Assembly: GCA_039794245.1 (NCBI GenBank)
Contig: JBDIVS010000009.1
Span: 36,536-100,535, forward strand
DNA from: DAITQM01 sp039794245
Lineage (GTDB): Bacteria > Pseudomonadota > Gammaproteobacteria > Xanthomonadales > Wenzhouxiangellaceae
Length of the DNA: 64,000 bases
Direction of reading: 5' to 3'
Both the position numbers and the translations under genes were made by a program. Of this stretch, positions 28,268 through 37,170 are shown piece after piece. The notes below the pieces were generated by a model, which was not told the origin of the DNA, did no database searches, and saw only the letters and a program-made list of their open reading frames with translations. The first letter of the stretch is position 1. Each line of letters starts with the position of its first letter.

Positions 28268-28669
28268 ATGCTGCGAAAAGTCCTCTTTGCTAAAATTCAC
28301 CGTGCCACGGTGACCTATTGCGATCTGCACTATGTCGGCTCGATCACGATCGACAGCGGCCTTTTGGCCGCTTCCGGGATCCGCCCGAACGAGGCGGTGC
28401 AGGTGCTCGACCTGGACAACGGGGCGCGCTTCGAGACTTACGTGATCGCCGGCGAGGCCGGTTCCGGTACCATCGGCATCAACGGCGCCGCGGCGCACCT
28501 GACCGCCGCCGGGCACCGGGTGATCATCATTGCCTATGGCTACCTCGAACAAGCGCGGCTCGATGACCACCAGGCCACGGTCGTGCTCGTCGCTGAAGAC
28601 AACCTCATCGGCGAAGTGCGCAAAACGCCCTCGACGCTGGAGGCGGCTTTCGAGACTGTCATAGCCTGA
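28268..28669 (+). CDS. panD: Aspartate 1-decarboxylase proenzyme
   Basis: 133 residues. MLRKVLFAKIHRATVTYCDLHYVGSITID is the usual N-terminus. The Gly-Ser pair in YVGSI is the self-cleavage site that makes the pyruvoyl cofactor at Ser25. NGARFETYVI and GSGTIGINGAAAH are further family motifs. It makes beta-alanine for pantothenate and coenzyme A. Only 55 bp separate it from the BtuF-like gene, so it may share that transcript; no other pan genes are in the window. Confidence 0.97.
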   Translation: MLRKVLFAKIHRATVTYCDLHYVGSITIDSGLLAASGIRPNEAVQVLDLDNGARFETYVIAGEAGSGTIGINGAAAHLTAAGHRVIIIAYGYLEQARLDDHQATVVLVAEDNLIGEVRKTPSTLEAAFETVIA

Positions 28670-28920
28670 AACCACCGAAAGCACCGGAACCAAGTCATGT
28701 TTCTCGCTAGGACGCCAAGGTCGCCAAAGATGAATGGTGCGCGACGGATAGAAACAGGACTGGTTACACCCCTCGACAGTGAAAATTTTTATGAATGTTT
28801 AGTAAGTTCACCATTCCTCCCCCAACCTGGTGAGCAATGTTCCGGCCGTTTGGTCAGCAATGTAGAGTCCTGCAGCCTGCAATGCTCTAAGCATACTTGC
28901 TATTGACTCGATCTGGCCGG
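28670..28920. other. Intergenic region with repeat debris
   Basis: No gene is supported. TTTCTCGCTAGGACGCCAAGG near 28699-28719 looks like a dispersed intergenic repeat. TTTTATGAATGTTTAGT near 28788-28804 resembles one end of the element at 48362-48627 and may be a worn copy of it. Confidence 0.35.
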
Positions 28921-29664
28921 TCAGCTTGGCACGAAGCAGCACGCCAAGTGTTCCTGCACCAGATACAGAAAGCCCGGGGTGCCGGAGGATAATTCCGCCG
29001 GCCAGATCCGGTACTGGAACGAGGTCTCGAAGCGGAAAATGTCCCCTGCCGCGAAACCGTCCTCGGTGCCGCGGAATTCGTATTGCAATTGGGTATCCAC
29101 CTGGTATTGCAGCGATTGGTAAGTGGCGACGACGCCGCCGAAGCCGCCCCAGGCGCCGAGCCCCGGTTGCAGGGGTTTGGGCTGCACGCCGAAGGCGTCG
29201 GCCCGGTCGTCATCGCCGGTCGGGGCGATCAGGCCGGCGTTCGGCGCCAGGCGGAAGGTTCGTCCCGGCCGGTTCAGCGCGAAAGCGGTATATCGGGCGA
29301 ACAGGCGAAGGTCGCCGGGGCCGCCTTCTTCCCGCCTCACTTCGCTGCCGGGCATCGCCACGTTCAGTTCCTTGTGGACGTAAGGCAAAACGCCGAACAG
29401 TGCAAGATCGCCGCTCAACCCGTAGCCCAGCACATTGGCCAGGGCCCAGGCGTCAACTTGGCGGCGGGCCTCGGCATCGCCGGTGTCCCGTTCGCGGTAC
29501 ATGAAAAGCTCGCGCCAGACGAATTCGCCGCGCGCCACCGGCAAGGCGGTGTTGAAGGTGATCGGGGCGGCCGCCGCCGGTTGGACCGCGGCCAGCCCGG
29601 CGAGGCCGGCGGCGATGAAGGTCCTGACGACTTGCCGCAGGGCGGCAGGGGCGGGGGTCTGCAT
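28921..29664 (-). CDS. Outer-membrane beta-barrel protein (MetA-like), probably 3'-truncated
   Basis: 247 residues from ATG 29664, which begins a signal peptide ending at PAAAAP. The mature part alternates polar and hydrophobic residues and contains GYGLSGDLALFGVLPYVHKEL and RLAPNAGLIAPTGDDDRADAFG, similar to the phenol-degradation MetA-like transporter group (PF13557). The end, FLYLVQEHLACCFVPS, lacks the aromatic C-terminal residue of an outer-membrane barrel and runs into repeat-like sequence. The last strands are therefore probably lost. It starts 31 bp after the hemN stop. Confidence 0.6.
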   Translation of the reverse strand: MQTPAPAALRQVVRTFIAAGLAGLAAVQPAAAAPITFNTALPVARGEFVWRELFMYRERDTGDAEARRQVDAWALANVLGYGLSGDLALFGVLPYVHKELNVAMPGSEVRREEGGPGDLRLFARYTAFALNRPGRTFRLAPNAGLIAPTGDDDRADAFGVQPKPLQPGLGAWGGFGGVVATYQSLQYQVDTQLQYEFRGTEDGFAAGDIFRFETSFQYRIWPAELSSGTPGFLYLVQEHLACCFVPS

Positions 29665-29695
29665 CGCCGTGTTGACCGGCGTCGGCCCGCGAAGT

Positions 29696-31111
29696 TCACA
29701 GGGTTTTGGAAAAGCCGCCGCGCGTGGTGTTGAGATAGGCGTCGAAGCACATCGCGATGTTGCGCAGGAAATAACGGCCGAGTTCGGTGACCCGGTAGCC
29801 GGCCGTCTCGCGGACCAGAAGGCCATCGGCGATGAACGGTTTGAGCGCCCGTTCTTCATCGCGGAAATAGTCGCCGAAGTCGATGTCGAACGCGGCGCCG
29901 AGCCGCTGGCGGTCGATCCGCATGCTGCACATGATCTGCTGGATCACGGCGGCGCGGAGCTGGTCGTCCGGGCTCAGTTTCAGGCCGCGCTTGATGGGGA
30001 TTTCGCCGGCCGCGACGCGCGTTTCATAAGCCGGCAGGTGGTGCTCGTTCTGGGCATAGGCGTTGCCGATCTGGCCGATCGCCGAGACACCGATGCCGAT
30101 CATTTCGCATTCGGCGTGCGTCGAATAGCCCTGGAAGTTGCGTTGCAGGCTGCCGTGATCGAGCGCTGCGCTGAGCGGGTCATCCGGCGTGGCGTAGTGA
30201 TCCATGCCGATGTGACGGTAGCCGGCGGCCAGCAACTGCTCGCGGATGGCGGCCAGCATGGTCAGTTTCTCACCGGCGGCGGGTAATTGGTGACCGGCGA
30301 TCAGGCGCTGTGAGCGGAAGCGGTCGGGCAGGTGGGCGTAGTTATAAATCGCTAACCGGTCGGGGCGCATGGCGACGATTTCATCGAGCGTCCGGGCAAA
30401 GCTGGGGGCACTTTGCAGCGGCAGGCCGTAGATCAGATCGATCGATACCGAGGCCATGCCGGCGCGCCGCGCCGCTTCGATGCAGCCCTGGATTTCGGCG
30501 GCTGACTGTTCGCGGTTGACGGCGCGCTGCACGGCGGGGTCGAGATCCTGGACGCCGAAGCTGACGCGGTTGAAACCGAGTTCGGCGAGATAGGCGATGC
30601 GCCCGGCATCGACGGTGCGCGGGTCGATTTCGATCGACCATTCACCGTTGATCGCCGGCGAGCAGTTGAAATCGCGGCCGATGCTGCGCACCAGGCGGGC
30701 GATCTGGGCGTCGTCGAAATAGGTCGGCGTCCCGCCGCCGAGGTGGAGTTGGTGCACTTCGCGGTCGGAATCGAGCAGTTCGGCGTGCATCGCCGTTTCG
30801 GCGAGCAACAGGTCGAGGTAGTGCGCCGCCTTGTCGCGGTCCTGGGTCACCAGCTTGTTGCAGGCGCAGTAGTAGCACAAAGAGTGGCAGAACGGGATGT
30901 GCAGGTACAACGACAGCGGCGCCGGGATCGGCGCGCCGTTCGATTCGGCGACCGCGGCGCGGTAGTCGGCGGCGGTGAACTCGCCGTGAAATTCCACCGC
31001 CGTCGGGTACGAGGTGTAGCGCGGGCCCAGCACGTCGTGGCGCGCGATCAGCTCCGGCGGGCACGGTGCGGCGCTGTCGAAGGTGTGGTCATCGATCGGG
31101 TTGGCGACCAT
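29696..31111 (-). CDS. hemN: Oxygen-independent coproporphyrinogen III oxidase
   Basis: 471 residues, the full length of true HemN. GPRYTSYPTAVEF and LYLHIPFCHSLCYYCACN carry the radical-SAM CxxxCxxC cluster site (Cys near residues 75, 79, 82) plus the extra Cys of HemN. HLGGGTPTYF, SFGVQDLDPAVQRAVNR and DLIYGLPLQ are further signatures. It decarboxylates coproporphyrinogen III without oxygen and so allows heme synthesis under anoxia. An FNR/Dnr-type box 80 bp upstream fits that role, as does the nearby nirS. Confidence 0.97.
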   Translation of the reverse strand: MVANPIDDHTFDSAAPCPPELIARHDVLGPRYTSYPTAVEFHGEFTAADYRAAVAESNGAPIPAPLSLYLHIPFCHSLCYYCACNKLVTQDRDKAAHYLDLLLAETAMHAELLDSDREVHQLHLGGGTPTYFDDAQIARLVRSIGRDFNCSPAINGEWSIEIDPRTVDAGRIAYLAELGFNRVSFGVQDLDPAVQRAVNREQSAAEIQGCIEAARRAGMASVSIDLIYGLPLQSAPSFARTLDEIVAMRPDRLAIYNYAHLPDRFRSQRLIAGHQLPAAGEKLTMLAAIREQLLAAGYRHIGMDHYATPDDPLSAALDHGSLQRNFQGYSTHAECEMIGIGVSAIGQIGNAYAQNEHHLPAYETRVAAGEIPIKRGLKLSPDDQLRAAVIQQIMCSMRIDRQRLGAAFDIDFGDYFRDEERALKPFIADGLLVRETAGYRVTELGRYFLRNIAMCFDAYLNTTRGGFSKTL

Positions 31112-31161
31112 AATCTCTAATATTCTGTCCGATTCCGGGGCAAATCAGGGCGTTCATGGGG

Positions 31162-31203
31162 AGGTTAGGCGGCGGCCGGGCGGCGGTTCATGATCTGAAT
31201 CAA
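31162..31203 (-). promoter_or_regulatory. FNR/Dnr-type promoter of hemN
   Basis: On the minus strand TTGATTCAGATCAT (31203-31190) differs from TTGAT-N4-ATCAA at one position. TAACCT (31167-31162) lies where the -10 should be if the box is centred at -41.5. This is the class II activator arrangement. Confidence 0.65.
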
Positions 31204-31225
31204 CTCCCGGCTCCGGTGCGCCAGT

Positions 31226-32473
31226 TCAGAAACTGGCGCTCAGCATGGTCCAGAACTTGGTCACATCGACAAAGGATCCGGCCTGGTCGGCCCGGCTGGC
31301 GTCGAAAATGGCGGTTTTGACGAGCAGCGAGATGCCCTTGTAGAGGCTGATGTTGAGCTGGGCGTCGAGCTCATTGGCAAAGTCGCCGCCGCCGGTTTCC
31401 GGGTCGAAGCGGTGCCACACTACCTGCCAGCTCAGTTTTTCCCACTTGCCGCCGAGACCGAAAAACAGATCCTCGATGCCGCTGTCGGGGGTGTTCAGGA
31501 ACTGGTCGGCCCAGCCGTTGAAGGCGTGCAGCGTGGCCAGCGGCGTGCGGAACGCGCCGCCCGGCGTGGCGTCGCCGGCCAGCACCTCGTAGCCGGCGCT
31601 CAGCGTCAGCAGCGGATCGAACGTAAAGGCGAGATCGCCGCGCCAGTAATCGGTGCTGAAATCGGCGGGATTGCGTGCTGCGTCGTTCTGGTGGGCGTAT
31701 TCGCCGGCCAGGGCGAGCGAGCGGCCGCCGGCGAAGGCGAGTTTCCCGGTGTAGCGCAGGCCGGCGGTGCGGTTCGACAAGGCCGCCGCGTCGTTGTTGT
31801 CGAGGCGCAGGAAATAGCCGGTCAGCCGGTGGTCGGGCGCCAGCCGGCGTGAAATGTTGAGCAGGTGAGTGTTGTGCTCGTGGTCGCCGGCCGGCACGTC
31901 GTTGCCGAAAATCCGGTTGACGTTGAAGACGTAGTCGTAGAGCACACGCCAGTCGGCGTTGGGCTCGAAAATCACGCCGCCGGCGTCGTAGGTCTGCTCG
32001 TTCTGCCGCCAGCCGACGTTGCCGACGAAGCGATCGTTGTCGAATTGCAGGCGCTGGCGGCCGCCGCGCAGTGTGAAGCCGTCATACGGCGTGAAGTCGA
32101 GATACGCCTGGTTCAGGCGGGTGTCGCTGGGGTCGGAGATGACCGGGAACTGTTCGCGGCCCGGCGTCGTACCAAAGCCGCCGTTGAACTGATCGACGCC
32201 GAGCGTCGAGACATCGTCGAATTCGACGAACGCCTGCAAGCCGCGCCATTTAGCGGTGCGGAAATTGAGCCTGGAGCGCAGAGTGAGGGCGCGGCCGTCG
32301 GCCTCGAAGTTGTCCTGATCGACCAGTTCGAAGCGCAGCCTGAACTCCAGGCCCGGATCGCCGTTCTTGAATGCATCGAGCGCGGTCTCGGCGGTGCCCT
32401 CCGCCGCCGGTGTTCCGGCGGCGGCCAGCATGGCGCCGATAAGCACAATGCGTGATACCTCTTTGGTGTTCAT
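31226..32473 (-). CDS. Outer-membrane porin, alginate-export-like barrel
   Basis: 415 residues. Signal peptide, then a beta-barrel pattern: LEFRLRFELVDQDNF, LTLRSRLNFRTAKWRGLQAFVEFDDV, RLNQAYLDFTPYDGFTLRGGRQRL, ending TMLSASF with the terminal Phe that outer-membrane assembly needs. It resembles the PF13372 alginate-export porin family; the real cargo is unknown. It lies 15 bp after nirS in the same direction, so it is probably transcribed with nirS from the FNR-type promoter. Confidence 0.8.
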   Translation of the reverse strand: MNTKEVSRIVLIGAMLAAAGTPAAEGTAETALDAFKNGDPGLEFRLRFELVDQDNFEADGRALTLRSRLNFRTAKWRGLQAFVEFDDVSTLGVDQFNGGFGTTPGREQFPVISDPSDTRLNQAYLDFTPYDGFTLRGGRQRLQFDNDRFVGNVGWRQNEQTYDAGGVIFEPNADWRVLYDYVFNVNRIFGNDVPAGDHEHNTHLLNISRRLAPDHRLTGYFLRLDNNDAAALSNRTAGLRYTGKLAFAGGRSLALAGEYAHQNDAARNPADFSTDYWRGDLAFTFDPLLTLSAGYEVLAGDATPGGAFRTPLATLHAFNGWADQFLNTPDSGIEDLFFGLGGKWEKLSWQVVWHRFDPETGGGDFANELDAQLNISLYKGISLLVKTAIFDASRADQAGSFVDVTKFWTMLSASF

Positions 32474-32488
32474 CGTCGCGATCTCCGT

Positions 32489-34621
32489 TCAATAAACGTC
32501 TTCGACGGTGTTATGGACATTGAATTTGCCGGTCGGTGTGACGATGCGCGGATCGTCGATCACGTGTTTCAGCTTGCGTGTCTTGTCATCGACGACGACG
32601 ATCGCCGACCGCAGTTCCTTGCCGTTCCACACCGAGAACCACACCTCGTCGCCGGCGGCGTTGTATTCGGGGTGGACGACCCGCTTCGGGCCCTTGCCGA
32701 GATCGGCCCAGGCGGCGATCGGCAGCACTTCGTAGCCTTTTTCCAGATTGCCGATATCGAACACCGCGACGCTTTGTGAAATCTGTTCGTCCGGATTCAG
32801 CGGCGTATCGACCCACAGGTTGCGCGATTTCGGGTGGGTTTTGACGAACAGCGAACCGCCGCCCTGGCCGTGCAGCGTGCGCACCACTTTCCAGGCCAGA
32901 GCCGGGTGTTTTTCCGGATCGGTGCCGATAAACGTGATCTGGTCGCTGCCCAGCGCGCTGGTCACCCAGACCGGGCCGAACCTGGGATCGACGAAGTTGG
33001 CGCCGCGCCCGGGGTGCGGGATTTTTTCGGCATCGATCAACGCTTCGAGCGTGCGCTCCTTGGAATCGACCACTGCGATCTTGTTCGACTGGTTGGCGGC
33101 GGTCAGGAAATAACGCTTGCTGATATCCCAGCCGCCGTCATGCAGGAAGCGCGCCGCGCCGATTGTCGTGACGCTGAGGTTATCGACATCGCGGTAGTTG
33201 ACGAGCAGGATCTTGCCGGTCTCCTTGACGTTGACGATGAACTCGGGGTGCTGATGCGAAGCGACGATCGCCGCGACCCGCGGTTCGGGGTGGTATTCCT
33301 TGGTATCGACCGTCATGCCGCGCGTCGAGACAATCTGCAACGGTTCGAGGGTGGCGCCGTCCATGATCACGTACTGCGGCGGCCAGTAGGCGCCGGCGAT
33401 CGCGTAGCGATCCTCGAAGCCCTTGAACTTGGAGGTTTCGACCGACCTCGCCTCGAGGCCGATCTTGATCTCGGCGACGATCGAAGGCGGGTCCATCCAC
33501 AGGTCGATCATGTCGATCTTGGCATCGCGGCCAATGGTGTAAACGTAGCGGCTGGAAGCCGAGAGGCGCGAGATATGCACGGCATAGCCGGTCTTGAGCA
33601 CCGCGACGATCTCTTTGGTATCGCCGTCGATGATCGCCACTTCCCCGCTGTCGCGCAGTGTCACCGAAAAGAAGTTGTCGATATTACGCCGGTGCGCCGG
33701 TTTGGCCGGCCGCGCCGCGGGCGGCACCAGCACCTGCCACGTCGCTTTCATCTCAGCCAGGCCGAATTCCGGCGGCGCCGGCGGTTCGTGCTGCAGGTAG
33801 CGCGCCATGATGTCGATCTCATCGGCCGTCAGATCGCCCGACGTGCCCCAGTTGGGCATGCCGGCCGGCGAGCCGTAATTGATCAGCGCTTTCAGATAAT
33901 CGGTGCCTTTCTGGCGCGTGATGTCGGTGGTAAGCGGCTTGCCGGTTGCGCCCTTGCGCAGCACGCCGTGGCACCCGGCGCAGCGCTCGAAGAAGATCTT
34001 CTTGGCGTGATCGAACTCCTCCTGGGTCAGCGGTGGGCCTTCCGAATCGATGAAGTGCCGGGCCGTCTCGGGCGCCACGGCGAGCGGCGCGCCTTCGTAG
34101 GCCAAGGACTCCTTGGCCGGCAGCGGATGCTCGGCCGGACCCTTGGCTGTCACCTCGCCGTTGCGCAGCGCCGCGACTTCGGCGGGCTGCACCGCACCGC
34201 CGCCGTTCCAGGTGGTCAAAACGTAAGTCAGGGCGGCGGCGATGTCGTCATCGCTGAGATAATCCATCGGCGGCATCACGGCGTTGTACTGCACACCGTT
34301 GACCGTGATCGGGCCGCTCAGGCCGTGCAGGAGCGCCCCGGCCGCGCGTTGCGGGTCGGCGATGAGAAAATCGGAATCGGCGAGCGGCGGAAACGCCCCG
34401 GCCAGCCCCTGGCCGTTCGGCTGATGACAGGCGCTGCACACCCGCTCGTAAACGGCCTTGCCGGATGCGGCACGCGCCGCGGCATCCGTCTTGCCGGAGT
34501 TCATCTCCGCGGCGTGCCCGGCCGTGCCCTGCTGGGCGCCGAGCGGGCCTGAGGCCAGCAATAGAAACAACGGCGCGGCCGGAATGACCCGCAGCGCCCG
34601 GCGAACGAGAATCGATGACAT
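32489..34621 (-). CDS. nirS: Cytochrome cd1 nitrite reductase with extra N-terminal cytochrome c domain
   Basis: 710 residues against about 560-600 for ordinary NirS. After a signal peptide comes a first cytochrome c domain with CSACH (near residue 62) and Met ligand candidate MPPMDYLSDDD. A second domain has CAGCH (near 213) and GMPNWG, the usual NirS heme c. The C-terminal eight-bladed d1 domain shows all key histidines: GYAVHISRLSASSRY (d1 ligand), VASHQHPEF and FLHDGGWD (substrate pocket). It reduces nitrite to NO in the periplasm. The extra domain looks like a fused NirC/NirM-type electron donor. No d1-heme synthesis genes are in the window. Confidence 0.96.
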   Translation of the reverse strand: MSSILVRRALRVIPAAPLFLLLASGPLGAQQGTAGHAAEMNSGKTDAAARAASGKAVYERVCSACHQPNGQGLAGAFPPLADSDFLIADPQRAAGALLHGLSGPITVNGVQYNAVMPPMDYLSDDDIAAALTYVLTTWNGGGAVQPAEVAALRNGEVTAKGPAEHPLPAKESLAYEGAPLAVAPETARHFIDSEGPPLTQEEFDHAKKIFFERCAGCHGVLRKGATGKPLTTDITRQKGTDYLKALINYGSPAGMPNWGTSGDLTADEIDIMARYLQHEPPAPPEFGLAEMKATWQVLVPPAARPAKPAHRRNIDNFFSVTLRDSGEVAIIDGDTKEIVAVLKTGYAVHISRLSASSRYVYTIGRDAKIDMIDLWMDPPSIVAEIKIGLEARSVETSKFKGFEDRYAIAGAYWPPQYVIMDGATLEPLQIVSTRGMTVDTKEYHPEPRVAAIVASHQHPEFIVNVKETGKILLVNYRDVDNLSVTTIGAARFLHDGGWDISKRYFLTAANQSNKIAVVDSKERTLEALIDAEKIPHPGRGANFVDPRFGPVWVTSALGSDQITFIGTDPEKHPALAWKVVRTLHGQGGGSLFVKTHPKSRNLWVDTPLNPDEQISQSVAVFDIGNLEKGYEVLPIAAWADLGKGPKRVVHPEYNAAGDEVWFSVWNGKELRSAIVVVDDKTRKLKHVIDDPRIVTPTGKFNVHNTVEDVY

Positions 34622-34690
34622 GACACCCTCCGTCAGAGAAAATCACACCGCCCCGAGCGCCCCGCGACCGGGCCGTTCAGGGCGTGAAGC

Positions 34691-34732
34691 AGTATCTCAA
34701 ATCCATGTATTACCGGAATTGATCCTGATCAA
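34691..34732 (-). promoter_or_regulatory. FNR/Dnr-type promoter of nirS
   Basis: TTGATCAGGATCAA on the minus strand (34732-34719) is a perfect FNR/Dnr box. GATACT (34696-34691) lies at the -10 position if the box is centred at -41.5. The nirS ATG follows about 60 bases after the inferred start. Confidence 0.8.
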
Positions 34733-34760
34733 AACAGCGCCATTGATGAGGGTTTACAGA

Positions 34761-34808
34761 AGTCATCCGGGGGAGGGATCATTGAGTCATCCGGGGATGG
34801 GATCATGA
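34761..34808. repeat. Two 24-bp tandem repeats between nirS and nhaA
   Basis: AGTCATCCGGGG-type units at 34761-34784 and 34785-34808 agree at 20 of 24 positions. The rest of the 364-bp gap (34622-34985) holds the nirS promoter and, near nhaA, nothing else recognised. Confidence 0.6.
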
Positions 34809-34985
34809 CGCCGGTTTCTGCCGTTGGCGGCAAGCGCCTGCCGTGAAGCCGACCGGTTGCCCGACCCGCCGTTTCCGGGCTTGGTGTATGCTGGCTGCGG
34901 GACGGCCGTGATCGGGTCTTCGGCGGGCCGCCTGTTCGATGTTCTGTGCTTGGGTGAAGTTGAAACTCCGGTGGAAGTCTGAACC

Positions 34986-36176
34986 ATGCTCGATGCGGCG
35001 CGAGATTTGATCCGCGAGTTTCTGAAACTGGAATCCGCCTCCGGTCTGTTACTGATCGCCGCCGCGGTCCTGGCGCTGCTGGCGGCGAACTCGCCGCTCG
35101 CGGGCTGGTACGCGCTGTTGATCGATGTACCGGTGGGCGTCCGGGTAGGTGCGCTGGCGATCGACAAGCCGCTGTTGCTGTGGATCAACGACGGGCTGAT
35201 GGCAGTGTTTTTCCTTTTGATCGGGTTGGAACTCAAGCGCGAGTTTGTCACCGGGGAACTGAAAAATCCGGAAAATCTTTACCTGCCGGCCACCGGCGCG
35301 CTCGGCGGTATAGCCGGTCCGGCCTTGATCTATCTGGCATTCAACGCCGCCGATCCGGTGGCGATTGAGGGCTGGGCGATACCGGTAGCAACCGACATCG
35401 CGTTTGCGCTCGGCGTATTGACCCTTCTGGGCTCGAGTATCCCGCACAGTTTGAAAGTGTTTCTGGTGACGCTGGCGATTTTCGACGATCTCGGCGCGAT
35501 CGCGATCATCGCGTTGTTTTATACCAATCACCTCGCCTTAGCACCGCTGGTCATCGCCGGCGTCTGCATCGCCGCGCTCTGGATCCTCAATCGCCGCCGG
35601 GAGGATTCGCTCGGCATTTACCTGGCGATCGGGGCGGTGGTGTGGATCGCGCTGTTGAAATCCGGAGTCCACGCCACGCTGAGCGGCGTAATCACTGCGC
35701 TGTTCATTCCGCTGCGGCCCGATACGACCGGGGATGCGCCGCTGATTCGGCTGGAGCGCGACCTGCACCCGGTGGTGGCCTATGTGATCTTGCCGGTCTT
35801 CGCCTTCGCCAACGCCGGCGTGGAGTTGCACGGCATGAGCGCCGCTGAGTTACTGCACCCGGTACCGGTGGGCGTCGCGCTGGGCCTGTTTATCGGCAAA
35901 CCGCTGGGCGTATTCGGCCTGTGCTGGGTGGCGGTCAGACTGCGTATCGCAAGTCTCTCCGCTGGGATGAGTTGGGCCAGCTTGTGGGGCGTGGCGTTGC
36001 TCACCGGCGTCGGTTTTACGATGAGCCTTTTCATCGGTTCGCTGGCTTTCGAAGAAACCGGGGTGAACCGCCTGTTCGACGAGCGCATCGGCATCCTGCT
36101 CGGCTCGCTGCTATCGGGTCTCACCGGCTACGCGATTTTGCGCCGTATCTTCCGCCCGGATGAAGCCCGGCCCTAA
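34986..36176 (+). CDS. nhaA: Na+/H+ antiporter NhaA
   Basis: 396 residues with about 12 membrane helices. VATDIAFALGVLTLLG and TLAIFDDLGAIAIIALFYT hold the paired Asp residues that bind Na+ or Li+ and H+. INDGLMAVFFLLIGLELKREF is a family signature. It expels sodium in exchange for protons and controls internal pH. It is divergent from nirS and probably transcribed alone. Confidence 0.97.
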   Translation: MLDAARDLIREFLKLESASGLLLIAAAVLALLAANSPLAGWYALLIDVPVGVRVGALAIDKPLLLWINDGLMAVFFLLIGLELKREFVTGELKNPENLYLPATGALGGIAGPALIYLAFNAADPVAIEGWAIPVATDIAFALGVLTLLGSSIPHSLKVFLVTLAIFDDLGAIAIIALFYTNHLALAPLVIAGVCIAALWILNRRREDSLGIYLAIGAVVWIALLKSGVHATLSGVITALFIPLRPDTTGDAPLIRLERDLHPVVAYVILPVFAFANAGVELHGMSAAELLHPVPVGVALGLFIGKPLGVFGLCWVAVRLRIASLSAGMSWASLWGVALLTGVGFTMSLFIGSLAFEETGVNRLFDERIGILLGSLLSGLTGYAILRRIFRPDEARP

Positions 36177-36394
36177 GCCGCCGGATTCCGGCGTCGTCAT
36201 TTGGGATGGCGCACCTGCGCGAATGAACCCAAGAGAGACAAAATTCAGATCTGTTCGCTTTATGTCGGTTTTATGGTTCTATGCCGATAATCACAAGCGG
36301 GACGGCGGGAACGCCGCGACCCTGGCGCACGATATTGTAAAATTCTCGATTCCGACATCGATACGATCGCTGACATAGAAAGCAAGTTGCTTAA

Positions 36395-36707
36395 CCCAAC
36401 AGTTGCATAAATTTTGCTCGATCTCATATAATCTAAAATAAAATCATATAGTTATGACGGTATTAGTTCAAATATTGAATTCACCAGGGTGACGCGCCCG
36501 GTTTCTCGCCCAAGCGGGTGGCGCATACCCGCTTGCCCTCGAACCGTAGAATGACTACGGTTTTTCTCGGGCAGTCCTGCCCTCGCCCTGTCCCAACGGG
36601 CCGGCCTGCGGCCGTTCAAATTGCGTTCCCGACGCATTTTTTGGGCAATCGGCCAAACGCACTCGCCAGCTTGACCGAGAATTCCGGGAATTGATGCAAC
36701 AGTTGGG
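36395..36707 (-). repeat. MITE-like element family A, full copy (2 of 3)
   Basis: 313 bp with inverted ends: CCCAACAGTTGCATAAATT at the left and AATTGATGCAACAGTTGGG at the right. It is in the opposite orientation to the other two copies. The middle contains the conserved GGTTTCTCGCCCAAGCGGG block and a hairpin at 36542-36562 (AACCGTAG, AATGA, CTACGGTT). There is no ORF for a transposase. The preceding stretch, 36177-36394, shows no gene. Confidence 0.8.
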
Positions 36708-36787
36708 TTTACCCGGCCAGGCTGCCCGCGGCGGCGTTACGGGCCGGTGTTTCTGGAAACCTGATTTCCACAAAGTATTTGGCCCTG

Positions 36788-37168
36788 TCAGTCGACGCCG
36801 GCATCGTGGTCAGTGGGTGTGTTTTGGGGTTCATTGTCGATGGCCAGCCAGGCGGCGGTGCCGTAGGTGGCGAGCCAGAGGCGGCCGGTGAGGCGCTGCC
36901 GGCCGTCGGGGCTGATTTCGAAGCGGTACTGCCACAGCGGCCACGGACCGGGCCGATGGGGCGGCGGGGTAACCGGGAAGCCGGGGGTGTGCGCTTGTCC
37001 GGGACGGCTGAAACCGTGCCAGATGAGGGTGTCGTCGAGCAGGATCAGTTCCTCGCGCCGGCAGAAGGCGCGCAACAGGGCGAGCGCCCGGTCGCGGTGC
37101 AGCACGGCGGCCAGCCACCAGGTGCAGGCGAGCAGCAAGAGCCAAAGCAAGCCCCAGGGCAGCGACAT
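36788..37168 (-). CDS. DUF3301-family small membrane protein
   Basis: 126 residues from ATG 37168; longer frames upstream overlap the Smr gene. LPWGLLWLLLLACTWWLAAVLH is one N-terminal membrane helix. RAFCRREELILLDDTLIWHGF and WQYRFEISPDGRQRLTGRLWL fit DUF3301 proteins, in which CRxxxxxLLDDTV and a Phe/Tyr-rich beta segment recur. Function is unknown. It follows the Smr-domain gene with 2 bp between, so they share a transcript, as is usual in gammaproteobacteria. Confidence 0.85.
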   Translation of the reverse strand: MSLPWGLLWLLLLACTWWLAAVLHRDRALALLRAFCRREELILLDDTLIWHGFSRPGQAHTPGFPVTPPPHRPGPWPLWQYRFEISPDGRQRLTGRLWLATYGTAAWLAIDNEPQNTPTDHDAGVD

Positions 37169-37170
37169 GG

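Noticed and set aside
28697..28906. 69-codon plus-strand frame after panD
   Set aside because: It consists of dispersed repeat sequence and has no start signals.
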